From a bacterium (lineage in GTDB: Bacteria; Patescibacteria; CPR2; UBA1875; JAJYID01), in the NCBI GenBank assembly GCA_030647205.1, contig JAUSJO010000005.1:215813-279812 (forward strand): DNA of 64,000 nt, written 5' to 3'. The position numbers were made by a program, and so were the translations under genes. Shown here piece by piece: positions 14,878 to 23,955 of the stretch (positions are counted from its first letter, which is position 1; each line of letters opens with the position of its first letter). Under the pieces are notes generated by a model. The model saw nothing but the letters and a program-made list of their open reading frames with translations. It searched no databases and was not told the origin of the DNA.

Positions 14878-15912
14878 ATGAACATAACAAATCCGGAAAT
14901 GATTTCACAACTTTTGAAAGTAGGCCTCATGTCTGCGGGAGCTTTTATCTTGGCTATGGCGCTGACACCGCTATATACATTTTTTGCGTATAAATATGAG
15001 TGGTGGAAAAAAATGAGAACCGAAACCGTAGATGGCGAGAAGGCTGTACTTTATCAGAAGCTTCACAAAGAAAAGCACAAAAGGAATATCCCTACTATGG
15101 CAGGAATAGTCATATGGGGAACGGTTTTGATCCTTACACTACTGTTCAATCTGGATAGAGCTCAAACATGGTTGCCGCTTTTCACTATCGTTTCTGTAGG
15201 AGTTTTAGGAATAGTAGATGATGTTATAAACGTGAGATCCAAGGGTGGAGTAGCGGGAATGAAATCAAAAGTTAAGATGGGGTGGCTGATAGCTATCGCT
15301 CTTTTGGGTGCTTCCTGGTTTTACTTCAAGTTGGGTCACAATGTTATAAACATACCTTTTAATGGTGATATTTCTATCGGTTGGCTTTATATCCCGTTTT
15401 TCATTTTAGTATTTATTTCGATTGCGAATGCCGTAAATGTTACCGATGGACTGGACGGGCTATCCGGCGGCCTACTTTCCACGGCCTTTTTTGCCTTTAT
15501 GATTATTGCATTTTTCCAAGGGAACTACGGCATAGCGGCTTTTTGTGGAACTCTCGTTGGTGCGACGCTTGCATATACTTGGTTTAATATATTTCCAGCC
15601 AGGTTCTTTATGGGAGATACGGGCGCAATATCATTGGGTGCCACACTTGGAGTTGTTGCGATGCTGACAAACTCGGCTCTTGTGCTACCTATTATTGGTT
15701 TAATGTTTGTTATAGAGATCGGATCTTCACTGATCCAGATAATTGCATGGAAAGTTCTAAAAAAGAAAAAAATATTTATCGTGGCGCCGATCCATCATCA
15801 TTTTGAGGCAAAAGGCTGGCCGGAAACAAAAGTGACTATGCGTTTTTGGATTATTGGAGCGATGGCGGCTGTTGTCGGTGTAGTTATACGATTTGTTGCG
15901 GGGGGAGGATAG
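14878..15912 (+). CDS. mraY: Phospho-N-acetylmuramoyl-pentapeptide-transferase
   Basis: A 344-residue integral membrane enzyme that makes lipid I from UDP-MurNAc-pentapeptide and undecaprenyl phosphate. Family motifs: DDVINVRSKGG (~117), NAVNVTDGLDGLSGG (~183), MGDTGAISLG and HHHFEAKGWPE near the C-terminus. About ten hydrophobic helices. It lies between murF and ftsW, 37 nt after murF and 3 nt before ftsW. Confidence 0.97.
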   Translation: MNITNPEMISQLLKVGLMSAGAFILAMALTPLYTFFAYKYEWWKKMRTETVDGEKAVLYQKLHKEKHKRNIPTMAGIVIWGTVLILTLLFNLDRAQTWLPLFTIVSVGVLGIVDDVINVRSKGGVAGMKSKVKMGWLIAIALLGASWFYFKLGHNVINIPFNGDISIGWLYIPFFILVFISIANAVNVTDGLDGLSGGLLSTAFFAFMIIAFFQGNYGIAAFCGTLVGATLAYTWFNIFPARFFMGDTGAISLGATLGVVAMLTNSALVLPIIGLMFVIEIGSSLIQIIAWKVLKKKKIFIVAPIHHHFEAKGWPETKVTMRFWIIGAMAAVVGVVIRFVAGGG

Positions 15913-15915
15913 AAG

Positions 15916-17106
15916 ATGGGCTCTATATCAAGACTTAGGAAAAGTCCGCCTGACTTTGGCCTTTTTATAGTCATTATCCTACTTGTTGTTTTTGGTGTAA
16001 TTTTCTTAAGCAGCGCATCGAGTGTAATAAGTTTCCACGAATATGGCGATTCTCGTTACATGTTCTTGAAGCAAGTTGTGGGTATCATTATCGGTTTTGT
16101 TGCGATGGGAATATTCTATAAAGTTGACGTGAAATATTGGAAAAAGATTGCATTTCCCATGCTTATTATCAGTATTATCACATTGATTGCGGTATTTATC
16201 CCAGGTCTCGGAGTGGAACATGGCGGGGCAAGAAGATGGATAGATATTGGTCCAATACAGATCCAGCCTTCAGAATTTTTAAAATTTTCGATAATAATTT
16301 ATCTTGCCAGTCTTTTCGAGAAGAAGGGGGTTGAGGTTAGAGACACTTATGGAGGTTTAATTCCTTTCTTGGTCCTAGTGGGCTTCATGGGTCTTTTAAT
16401 AATGATGCAACCGGATATGGGAACGCTACTTGTAATAGTTGTAATATCGGTTTCAATGTATTTTATCTCGGGCGCAAAAATGAGTCATCTTGTCGCTATG
16501 GGTCTGGCGGGGATTGCTGGTCTTGTTCTGCTTATCAAAGTCTCTCCGTATCGAATGCAAAGGTTCTTAGTGTTTTTAAACCCCGATCAATACGCTGATC
16601 ACGCGGCGGGGTATCAGACCAAGCAAGCGCTTATCGCGATAGGTTCTGGGGGTTTAATCGGGCGAGGCTTTGGCCAATCACTTCAAAAATACCGTTATCT
16701 TCCCGAAGCATCTACGGACTCAATATTTGCGATAATTTCTGAGGAAAGAGGTATCATTGGTGCAGCTGCGATATTTATTCTCTTTGTAGCTTTTGGTTAT
16801 TTTGGTTTTAAAGTAGCAAGAGGAGCTCCTGACGCTTACACTAGACTTTTGGCAGTGGGGATAACAAGCTGGATAGTTTTTCAGGCTATCTTGAATATCT
16901 GTGCGACACTTTCTCTCGTTCCATTGACTGGTGTGACTTTGCCATTCATAAGTTTTGGTGGCACCTCGATAGTTATGGTCATAGCGTCATGTGGTATTTT
17001 ACTTAATATTTCAAAGAATACTAAAGAAAGGACAAGCGATGAAGGCAATCGTAGCGGGAGGCGGTTCAGGAGGGCACATAACGCCAATCTTGGCAGTAGT
17101 CAGTGA
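15916..17106 (+). CDS. ftsW: Peptidoglycan glycosyltransferase FtsW
   Basis: A 396-residue SEDS-family polymerase with about ten membrane helices. Conserved segments GGARRWIDIGPIQIQPSEFLK (~97-117), RMQRFLVFLNP, EASTDSIFAIISEERG (with the catalytic-region Asp/Glu) and FISFGGTS near the end. It polymerises glycan strands with FtsI. The last ~22 residues (from 17039) are encoded in a 68-nt overlap with murG, and this basic tail (GNRSGRRFRRAHNAN) looks imposed by the overlapping murG sequence. Confidence 0.95.
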   Translation: MGSISRLRKSPPDFGLFIVIILLVVFGVIFLSSASSVISFHEYGDSRYMFLKQVVGIIIGFVAMGIFYKVDVKYWKKIAFPMLIISIITLIAVFIPGLGVEHGGARRWIDIGPIQIQPSEFLKFSIIIYLASLFEKKGVEVRDTYGGLIPFLVLVGFMGLLIMMQPDMGTLLVIVVISVSMYFISGAKMSHLVAMGLAGIAGLVLLIKVSPYRMQRFLVFLNPDQYADHAAGYQTKQALIAIGSGGLIGRGFGQSLQKYRYLPEASTDSIFAIISEERGIIGAAAIFILFVAFGYFGFKVARGAPDAYTRLLAVGITSWIVFQAILNICATLSLVPLTGVTLPFISFGGTSIVMVIASCGILLNISKNTKERTSDEGNRSGRRFRRAHNANLGSSQ

Positions 17107-18235
17107 ATTAAAAAATAAAGATCAATCGTCTGAGATAGTTTTTATTGGCTCTAGGGGCGGTATAGAGGGTAAGTTAATTCCTGAAAAAGGAATAAAAAAC
17201 CTAACTATTTCGAGTGGGAAATTTAGGAGATATCATCGAAGTAAGATACTGAATGTAATCGACCCGATGACTATTTTTAAAAATACGGTTGATTTTAAAA
17301 GGTTTGTTTTCGGGATCTTTGATTCTTTGAAGATATTAAAAGAAGAAGATCCGGATGTCGTATTTTTAAAAGGCGGCCATGTTTCTTTACCCGTCGGAAT
17401 AGCTTGTCGTATCAAGGGATATCCTTATTTTATTCATGAGTCGGACGTTATTCCCGGGCTTGCCAATAAAATATTGTTAAAAAAAGCAAAAAAAATATTT
17501 GTTTCACATCCTCTTGATAACTTTCCAGACATTGATAAGGATAGGATGGTTTACTCTGGAAATCCTATACGTAAAGATATTCTAGAGGGTGATAGAAAAA
17601 GAGCATATGAAATTTTTGAGCTTAAAAAAGATCTAAAAACTATCCTTGTTTTAGGTGGTAGTCAGGGTGCCCATGCTATTAATGAGCTAGTTGCTGAAAA
17701 ACTGGATAGTTATCTCCAAAAGTATCAGATAATACATATTTCAGGCGACTGGGACTATGATTGGCTTGAGTATAAGAGCAAAAAGACGTCGAATAAAGAT
17801 AGATATAAACTTGCCGGCTTCTTAACTGGTGAACTCAAAGATGCTTATCAGATAGCAGACCTAGTTATAACAAGAGCAAGTAATAGTGTTTTAACGGAAA
17901 TAGCTGCACTTAAAAAACCTGCTTTGGTTATACCTCTTGAGTCTTCAGCGAATGACCATCAGTTGGCAAACGCAAAAGCTTATTCGCGCCAAGGTGCGGT
18001 CTATGTGATGCTCCAAAGCCACTTGTCTCCCGACAAGTTATTTAAGCAGGTTGACTCTCTGTTAAATGATCCGGAAGAACTATCTTTTATGAGTGAGAAG
18101 ATGCACAAGTTCTATAAGGAAGATGCGGCAGAAATTATCGCAAACCAACTGATTAGTTTCTACAAAGAAACGCAGAGGGTAGAAAAAGAAAGGGAAAATG
18201 AAGAGAGGGAACGTAAGACCAAAAAGAACCGATAA
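17039..18235 (+). CDS. murG: UDP-GlcNAc:lipid I N-acetylglucosaminyltransferase
   Basis: A 398-residue GT28 glycosyltransferase that adds GlcNAc to lipid I on the inner membrane face. It begins MKAIVAGGGSGGHITP, the canonical MurG N-terminus, preceded by GAAAGGA within ftsW; an upstream in-frame start at 16991 is rejected. The second domain has LGGSQGAHAINELV and ITRASNSVLTEIAALKKPALVIPLESSANDHQLANA. The C-terminus has an extra charged tail (EKERENEERERKTKKNR) overlapping the start of ftsQ by 38 nt. Confidence 0.95.
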   Translation: MKAIVAGGGSGGHITPILAVVSELKNKDQSSEIVFIGSRGGIEGKLIPEKGIKNLTISSGKFRRYHRSKILNVIDPMTIFKNTVDFKRFVFGIFDSLKILKEEDPDVVFLKGGHVSLPVGIACRIKGYPYFIHESDVIPGLANKILLKKAKKIFVSHPLDNFPDIDKDRMVYSGNPIRKDILEGDRKRAYEIFELKKDLKTILVLGGSQGAHAINELVAEKLDSYLQKYQIIHISGDWDYDWLEYKSKKTSNKDRYKLAGFLTGELKDAYQIADLVITRASNSVLTEIAALKKPALVIPLESSANDHQLANAKAYSRQGAVYVMLQSHLSPDKLFKQVDSLLNDPEELSFMSEKMHKFYKEDAAEIIANQLISFYKETQRVEKERENEERERKTKKNR

Positions 18236-19016
18236 GGTTCATCGGCAAAAGAATAACCTTGCCTATAGGCGGACGGAGATAGATACTCAGGAAAAGTTTG
18301 ATGTATCTAAGATTTATTATTTTCTTATTTTTATTACGGTTATAGGTATCGCCTACCTCGTGCTTTTTTCCGGTGCATTTAATGTTAAGCAGGTGAATAT
18401 AAGTGGGACAAAAGATGTAAACCCGGATGATGTAAGGGCTAATATAACGAGAAAACTGGAATCCGGAATATTTAAAAATAACATCTTCTTGCTTGATACG
18501 GATACTGCCAGCAGAGAGCTGAAAAAGAAATATGCATTAAAGAGTATAAAAATAAAAAAGAATTATCCGAATAGGGTAGATGTTGTTTTGGATGAGTACG
18601 TTATTGATCTGAATTGGTTATCCGGCGGGAAATATTATTACATTGATGAGAAGGGGAAGGCAGTCGGTGTCTACACTAAAAGCAGAGAAAATATTCCAAT
18701 AGTGGAGGACAAAAAAAATGTGCCAGTTGAAGTAGGGAAGAGCATGGTGACCGTGGACTTCATTAATTTTATTAAATATTTAAATCAGAACTTCTCAAGT
18801 GTTAAGAATGCTAAGATTTCCAAAATAGAAATAAATGAAAGCTTTAATGAAATCAATGTTTACTCAAGTCTTGGATTTTATATTATTTTTGACACCACCA
18901 GGGATCCTGCTCAGGAGATAAAAAATCTTAATACCGCGCTTGCCAGTAAAGACCTGTCTTCAAAGAAGCCAATGTATATGGATATGAGGATAAAAAACAA
19001 AGTTTTTTATAAGTAA
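18198..19016 (+). CDS. ftsQ: FtsQ/DivIB-type division protein (POTRA)
   Basis: A 272-residue bitopic membrane protein: a basic cytoplasmic tail (~1-38), one membrane helix (~40-60), then a POTRA domain beginning FNVKQVNISGTKDVNPDDVRANI and an FtsQ-like beta domain. FtsQ recruits FtsL/FtsB to the septum. Sequence conservation is low, but topology and position at the end of the dcw cluster agree. It overlaps murG by 38 nt. ftsA and ftsZ do not follow; instead the strand of transcription reverses. Confidence 0.85.
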   Translation: MKRGNVRPKRTDKVHRQKNNLAYRRTEIDTQEKFDVSKIYYFLIFITVIGIAYLVLFSGAFNVKQVNISGTKDVNPDDVRANITRKLESGIFKNNIFLLDTDTASRELKKKYALKSIKIKKNYPNRVDVVLDEYVIDLNWLSGGKYYYIDEKGKAVGVYTKSRENIPIVEDKKNVPVEVGKSMVTVDFINFIKYLNQNFSSVKNAKISKIEINESFNEINVYSSLGFYIIFDTTRDPAQEIKNLNTALASKDLSSKKPMYMDMRIKNKVFYK

Positions 19017-19337
19017 TACGTATTCTTTAGGTACTCTGTACCCGTGTACTCAATGTCGCCCAAGATACATTGTGCGACATTAACACTGCCGGTCTCCTAG
19101 TACCTCTTTTCTTCTTTTTAGGCCGTAGATTTATACTATTAAATAAACATTTGTCTTATAACTATTCTACAGTTGTCAGAACATAGTGTTTTAGAATAGT
19201 TATTTAATTTATTTATTAAAGCATGTCGTATCGCCGGGTTTCGTTTCGTGATGACTTTTTACTTGAAAAATGAAAGGGGGAAGTAGGTAATGCTAACAGG
19301 TATTACTTTTAAGATAAAGCATCTGTATGGCTGCCTG
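19017..19337. other. 321-nt convergent intergenic region with two long hairpins
   Basis: This gap separates the plus-strand dcw cluster from the minus-strand block. Hairpin 1: AGGTAC (19029-19034)/GTACCT (19100-19105) enclosing AATGTCGC (19052-19059)/GCGACATT (19074-19081), followed by a T-rich stretch, plausibly the dcw terminator. Hairpin 2: ATAACTATTCT (19158-19168)/AGAATAGTTAT (19193-19203), a perfect 11-bp inverted repeat around 24 nt. I see no open frame of note and no recognisable dif site. Confidence 0.6.
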
Positions 19338-22300
19338 CTATCTTTTTATGCCAGCGCTCTCCCCTTCTTTTTGATCAACAATAATAATCTTTTCATTTGG
19401 TAATATTTCTTTAAGTCCCAGGAACTCTTCCCTGGTTATCTTTCTGACATTTTCATCTTCGGCATCGGCAAACTTTTTTGTCATAATATTTGCTTGTCCG
19501 AATCTTGAGACGGTACCCGTATTGCTTGCGGCCGGTACGGTTTTATTCGGTTGAATAGTCGTGTTTACTGGTTGCGGCTGAACTCTCGTTTGTTGTTGGG
19601 GTGTTTGAGATGGCATCTCCTGCGTACGTTGTCTTTGTTGTATCTGTGGCTTTACTTGTGCTTGCTTTGGTTGTACAACAGGCTCTTGCCTCTCAACTCT
19701 TTCTACTTCTGCCCCGCCGGTGATTTTAGTTATTTTTATTTCCGGTTTATCGCTCTCCCCTTCTGGCTTTGATTCTGTCACAGCTTTTGCGAGTTTTTCT
19801 TTAATTGTTTCTGTTGTAGAATCGGACCGAACCATGTTGTTTGGTTTGGCTACCACGTTATTTTTTGTAGGGAGTATTCTCTGATTATTTACAGGTGCTA
19901 TCGTACTTGGTTTGGGATCTATCTTTAACGATCCTGAAATGGGGGACGAGCTTCCAGTGCTGGTGGGCCTTTCTTCTTTTATAGTCTTTTTTTCTGTTGG
20001 CTGAGTTATTTTTTGAATTATTTTTTTAAGCTCTTCAGGGTCGACACTCTTTTTTATGGGAGTTGCTTCTCTATTTTGGGTTTGGCTTGGATTTGTCCTA
20101 TTAGTTTCTTTCTTGTAAGGAGCATTCTGACTGGTTGTCGGCTTGTTGTATTCGGTTCTTCTGGACGAATCAGGTCTGCCAAATGATGGCCTCGCATTTT
20201 TTGCAGGAGCATTTCTGACGTAATCGTTCTCGTCAAATTTTGATTCATTTTGTCTATCTATCGACCCATCAATATCAAGGCTATCAACATTTGACCATTT
20301 CCTAATCTGTTCTTCTATCTCTTCTCTCGGTTTTGCATATTTCTCTCTTGATAGTGCTATAATTTTTTCAACATTGTCACCGGTTCCTTCTCCTACAAAT
20401 AATGATTTTGCGCTGAAGGAATTAGTAGCCACTCCATCTATCAACATGTTTAGATACATGTGTTGGTTATCTAGGCCGATAAGGTCATCCTTTTCAAAAG
20501 TTGGACTGAACTCTTTCTCTAAATATGTTGCATCTGTAGCGCCAACTCTGAAAGATATTAGTGTACCAATGTTACCGAAAACCGCGTCTCTTACAGTTTC
20601 CTCCATCTGTGCAACGTACTGGTTGGCAAGTATCAGACCTAGTCTATATTTTCTGGCTTCTGACAGTATTTTCGCGAAAGCTTCTGTAGCAAAATTTTGG
20701 AACTCATCGACGTAGAGGAAGAAATCTTTTCTATCTTCAGGATTTATTCTCGCTCTTGCCATCGCCGCAAGCTGCATCTTCGTAATCATCAGAGAACCTA
20801 AAAGTTCTGAGTTGTCTTCTCCAATTTTTCCTGAAGAAAGGTCAACCAATATTATTTTCTGACTATTCATAGCATCTTCAAAATCAAAAGTTTCCTTCGT
20901 TTGACCTATTATATTTCTTATTGTGGGAGATGCCGTAAACTGCCCTACTTTATTCAAAATTGGAGCCACTGCCTCTGTAGCAAATTTATCATTGTAAGTT
21001 GAAAACTCTTTCAACCAAAAAGTTTTAACCACCGGATCTTCTACATAAGTCAGGACTTTTTTACGGAAGTCTTTATCTGTTAATATTTTTACCACATCCA
21101 ACATGGTGGTATCCGGATAATATGTAAGAGCTAAAATAGCGTATCTCATTAAATACTCTAACCTTGGTCCCCAACTGTAACCAAACTGTTTCTTAAAAAC
21201 AGATACAAACCCACTTGCAACTCCTTCTCGAAGTTCCGGGGTCGCTTTCATTGGGTTAAAACCAACGGGGAAATCTTTGTCCGCAGGATTTATATAAACT
21301 ACATCTTCTATTCTGTGGTCAGGTATTTTTTTCAGGATATCATGGATAAGTTCTCCGTGAGGATCAACGATGCCCACTCCCTCACCTCTTTCTATATCAT
21401 CTACAGCGAGGAGTTCTAGCAGTTTTGATTTACCTGCGCCGGACTTACCCAGGACATACATATGACGCCTTCTGTCGTCTTTCTTTATCCCAAACCTTCT
21501 TAGCTGTCCCCTGAATGTTGTCTCGGCGAAAACGGTTAAATCATTTTTATCTACTGTTGGGTCATCTACGTAAGGAAGATTTGCCGGCGGCTCGCCTTTT
21601 TTTGATGATGTCCAAACGATGTTTGGTGTTTCCACGGAAGCATGAGGAAGATGATAAAGACTGGCGACTTCTTCAATATTTAAAACGAAACCTTTGTCAG
21701 TAAAAAGTCTGGCACGGTATTCATTCAAGACTTCTCTGCCGGTTTTTATTTTTGTTGGAGTGAAACCGTTTCCAAGTGTTGTATTAAACTGTTTAAATGC
21801 GCCGGCCGTAATGCGCAAATGTTGTTTTGCCAGTTCCCGTGTCTTGGCGATATAAACTAATCTGATCTTTACTTGGTAGCCAAGTTTGTTAGCCTTTTCC
21901 TCTAGCCCTGCTAAAGATGTCTCTACATTGTGAGGAAGCTTGGTATCTCCTCCACCGTTTTTTGAATCTTCAGGAGGGAAAATAGCATTAACAATTGTGG
22001 TCATCAAAATTGCGGGGAGAGATAAGAGTCCATGCAATATCCCAGATTTTGAGAAAAGTTTTGGCCCGGAACCGTTTTTCAAGTTTTCGGCATACTGGAG
22101 CCCCTTATTCCGCCAAGTATCAGAAACCGGACGTGTAAGTATTTGTATCCACATTTTTTCTGAGCTGTCTTCTATCTTTGAGAGAGCTCCGGTTATCCCC
22201 GCTAAAGGGTCAACCTCAAAACTCATAAATGTTTTTATTGGGAAGTAGTCGGGTTTGACTAGTTTTAGCTCGCACCCGGCCACGCAGTCGTCAACCCCAT

Positions 22301-22733
22301 CGTTATCGATGTCTATAATTCTAGAGTAGTCATCGACCGTTGCGATTTCTGCAGTTGGATACTGGGCATAAATCTGTCCCTCTGTGAAATTCTGAAGATC
22401 TTTAGGAACCCAGACATAGAACATTATTGATTTGGAATCAGCAACCATTTCGAAACTGATATGCTCCTGTATGCTTCCCTCTTTCTTGTGCTCTATTTCA
22501 GGTTTGAGTATTCCATGGAGACTGGCAAACATCATTTCGGCGGATGTTGGTCCCTTTTCGCTATTTTTAGGTATTTTTACAGCCAAAACTACACTTTCAA
22601 GATTTTCTTCAACCCATTTGCTTTTTCTGAAGTTCTGAAAAGTAATAACTCCGACTATGAGAACTATGATTGGCCAAGTCCACATCAAAAGCTGAACAAT
22701 ACCCTTAAAAATGTATATTAAAATTTCAAACAT
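19338..22733 (-). CDS. TraG/VirD4-like DUF87-type membrane ATPase
   Basis: A 1131-residue protein: an N-terminal membrane helix (~5-28), an N-terminal globular region (~30-370), then a RecA-like motor with Walker A LGKSGAGKSKLLELL (~432-446), a following DPHGE motif, and Walker B FLYVDEFQNF with the TraG/TraD C-terminal recognition layout (ILANQYVAQM). The last ~330 residues are low-complexity, rich in Pro, Gln, Asn and Thr, probably disordered. Related coupling ATPases pump DNA or proteins through type IV systems. No relaxase or other mating-pair genes are nearby, so the role here (DNA uptake, secretion) is open. Confidence 0.8.
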   Translation of the reverse strand: MFEILIYIFKGIVQLLMWTWPIIVLIVGVITFQNFRKSKWVEENLESVVLAVKIPKNSEKGPTSAEMMFASLHGILKPEIEHKKEGSIQEHISFEMVADSKSIMFYVWVPKDLQNFTEGQIYAQYPTAEIATVDDYSRIIDIDNDGVDDCVAGCELKLVKPDYFPIKTFMSFEVDPLAGITGALSKIEDSSEKMWIQILTRPVSDTWRNKGLQYAENLKNGSGPKLFSKSGILHGLLSLPAILMTTIVNAIFPPEDSKNGGGDTKLPHNVETSLAGLEEKANKLGYQVKIRLVYIAKTRELAKQHLRITAGAFKQFNTTLGNGFTPTKIKTGREVLNEYRARLFTDKGFVLNIEEVASLYHLPHASVETPNIVWTSSKKGEPPANLPYVDDPTVDKNDLTVFAETTFRGQLRRFGIKKDDRRRHMYVLGKSGAGKSKLLELLAVDDIERGEGVGIVDPHGELIHDILKKIPDHRIEDVVYINPADKDFPVGFNPMKATPELREGVASGFVSVFKKQFGYSWGPRLEYLMRYAILALTYYPDTTMLDVVKILTDKDFRKKVLTYVEDPVVKTFWLKEFSTYNDKFATEAVAPILNKVGQFTASPTIRNIIGQTKETFDFEDAMNSQKIILVDLSSGKIGEDNSELLGSLMITKMQLAAMARARINPEDRKDFFLYVDEFQNFATEAFAKILSEARKYRLGLILANQYVAQMEETVRDAVFGNIGTLISFRVGATDATYLEKEFSPTFEKDDLIGLDNQHMYLNMLIDGVATNSFSAKSLFVGEGTGDNVEKIIALSREKYAKPREEIEEQIRKWSNVDSLDIDGSIDRQNESKFDENDYVRNAPAKNARPSFGRPDSSRRTEYNKPTTSQNAPYKKETNRTNPSQTQNREATPIKKSVDPEELKKIIQKITQPTEKKTIKEERPTSTGSSSPISGSLKIDPKPSTIAPVNNQRILPTKNNVVAKPNNMVRSDSTTETIKEKLAKAVTESKPEGESDKPEIKITKITGGAEVERVERQEPVVQPKQAQVKPQIQQRQRTQEMPSQTPQQQTRVQPQPVNTTIQPNKTVPAASNTGTVSRFGQANIMTKKFADAEDENVRKITREEFLGLKEILPNEKIIIVDQKEGESAGIKR

Positions 22734-22750
22734 ATACGATTACTTACCGT

Positions 22751-23815
22751 TTAATTGTCTGCCAATGTGTAGGTTGCTCGTGAGACTCTTTTGAAAGAAT
22801 TTTTTTGCAGGTTTAAAATCACAGTAGTCTCTTTCACAATTCTGTGTTTTTTTACATGCTCAATGATTTCATTCTTGTGCATCGGTCGCCCCTGCTCAAT
22901 CAAAATTTCACGGATAACATCTTCAACAACCCCAGGTTTATATCCCCACTCTTGAAGGGCATATATGCCTCGTCCGATTAAAACAAAGCGGTCGTCACGA
23001 ATGAGTTCATTATGTACGGCCTGTTTTGTAACCGGGCGTTTCTGTAGTTTGTGTGCAAGTATTTTTTCCGTGATAGTACTATAGTGAAGAGGTTCTTTAT
23101 GGCCTTTCATTATGATATAGGTCTTATCGCGAATGCTTTTTGGGTTTACTTCTCTCCATGTGATAAGTCCCCATTTTTTATCCTCTGCCTGAAGAACGTC
23201 TTTTTTAGCGCACATTAAAGATTCGACTATTTCTATTTTTTCTGATAATGATTTAGCAATATCTTCTGCGCTTATTACTTTTTTCTTTTCTTCAAGAAGG
23301 TTGCTAACTTCTTTTGACAAGCTTAGTATTTTTTTATTGTCAGTGTTTTTGAGGGTCCAGTAAGTTCTCATTTCTTTATTTTCGCCGTATCGTACCAAGT
23401 CATTGTTTAAAGTAATTAAAAATAGAAATGAATTCATTTCCTTCAGATCCTGTTTTTTTGTGGCGATAAATACGGCAACAAGGCGCTCTTCATTCACAAA
23501 ACCGCCAAAGTTATCTATAGTTTTTTCTAGTTTTTCATGGAAAGATTTGATTTCCTGTATGTTTGGTATGGCTTTTTCGAGCTTTGTAGTCGCAACTTTC
23601 TCTATTTGACGGACTCTTTCTCTTGTAATGCCCAGGTCTTTGCCGATTGCCTCAAGGGTTTTTGGTTTTACACCATTTAAACCATATCTTTCAATCAAAA
23701 CATTTCTATCACGATCTTTTTTGAGTATTTCCTTTGTTAATACAGAAGAAACTTTCTTCCCAAACTCTTGAGAAGTAGTGTTTTTTTCCTTTAAATTTGT
23801 GCTTGCTTTAGCCAT
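22751..23815 (-). CDS. Orphan sigma-70 region 4 / HARE-HTH protein
   Basis: A 354-residue protein with an N-terminal sigma-70 region 4-type HTH (VLIERYGLNGVKPKTLEAIGKDLGITRERVRQIEKVATTKL, ~38-80) but no sigma regions 2 or 3. The middle is helical, and the C-terminal third has one or two HARE-HTH/RpoE(delta)-like winged helices (HKEPLHYSTITEKILAHKL... RPVTKQAVHNELIRDDRFVLIGRGIYALQEWGY; then RPMHKNEIIEHVKKHR). It probably contacts the -35 element or RNA polymerase as an accessory factor. A near-consensus promoter stands upstream at 23856-23884. It is transcribed just before the TraG-like ATPase gene. Confidence 0.75.
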   Translation of the reverse strand: MAKASTNLKEKNTTSQEFGKKVSSVLTKEILKKDRDRNVLIERYGLNGVKPKTLEAIGKDLGITRERVRQIEKVATTKLEKAIPNIQEIKSFHEKLEKTIDNFGGFVNEERLVAVFIATKKQDLKEMNSFLFLITLNNDLVRYGENKEMRTYWTLKNTDNKKILSLSKEVSNLLEEKKKVISAEDIAKSLSEKIEIVESLMCAKKDVLQAEDKKWGLITWREVNPKSIRDKTYIIMKGHKEPLHYSTITEKILAHKLQKRPVTKQAVHNELIRDDRFVLIGRGIYALQEWGYKPGVVEDVIREILIEQGRPMHKNEIIEHVKKHRIVKETTVILNLQKNSFKRVSRATYTLADN

Positions 23816-23855
23816 AAGTAAGTATTTTTATCAATTTTTTCGATTTGCAAGTTAA

Positions 23856-23884
23856 ATTATAGCACAACTGAACCCCCGTGTCAA
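23856..23884 (-). promoter_or_regulatory. Promoter of the sigma-4/HARE gene
   Basis: On the minus strand TTGACA (23884-23879), 17-nt spacer, TATAAT (23861-23856), with an extended TGC before the -10. A full consensus promoter. Confidence 0.9.
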
Positions 23885-23955
23885 ATGAAAATTTATATTT
23901 TCTGAGCACAAATTATGAGCGATTCAAGCGGTTTTTCGCTATAACATTCGATCAG

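Noticed and set aside
19017..19337. dif recombination site at the strand-switch region
   Set aside because: No 28-bp Xer-type sequence with 11-6-11 arms is visible; the 11-bp inverted repeat has a 24-nt centre.
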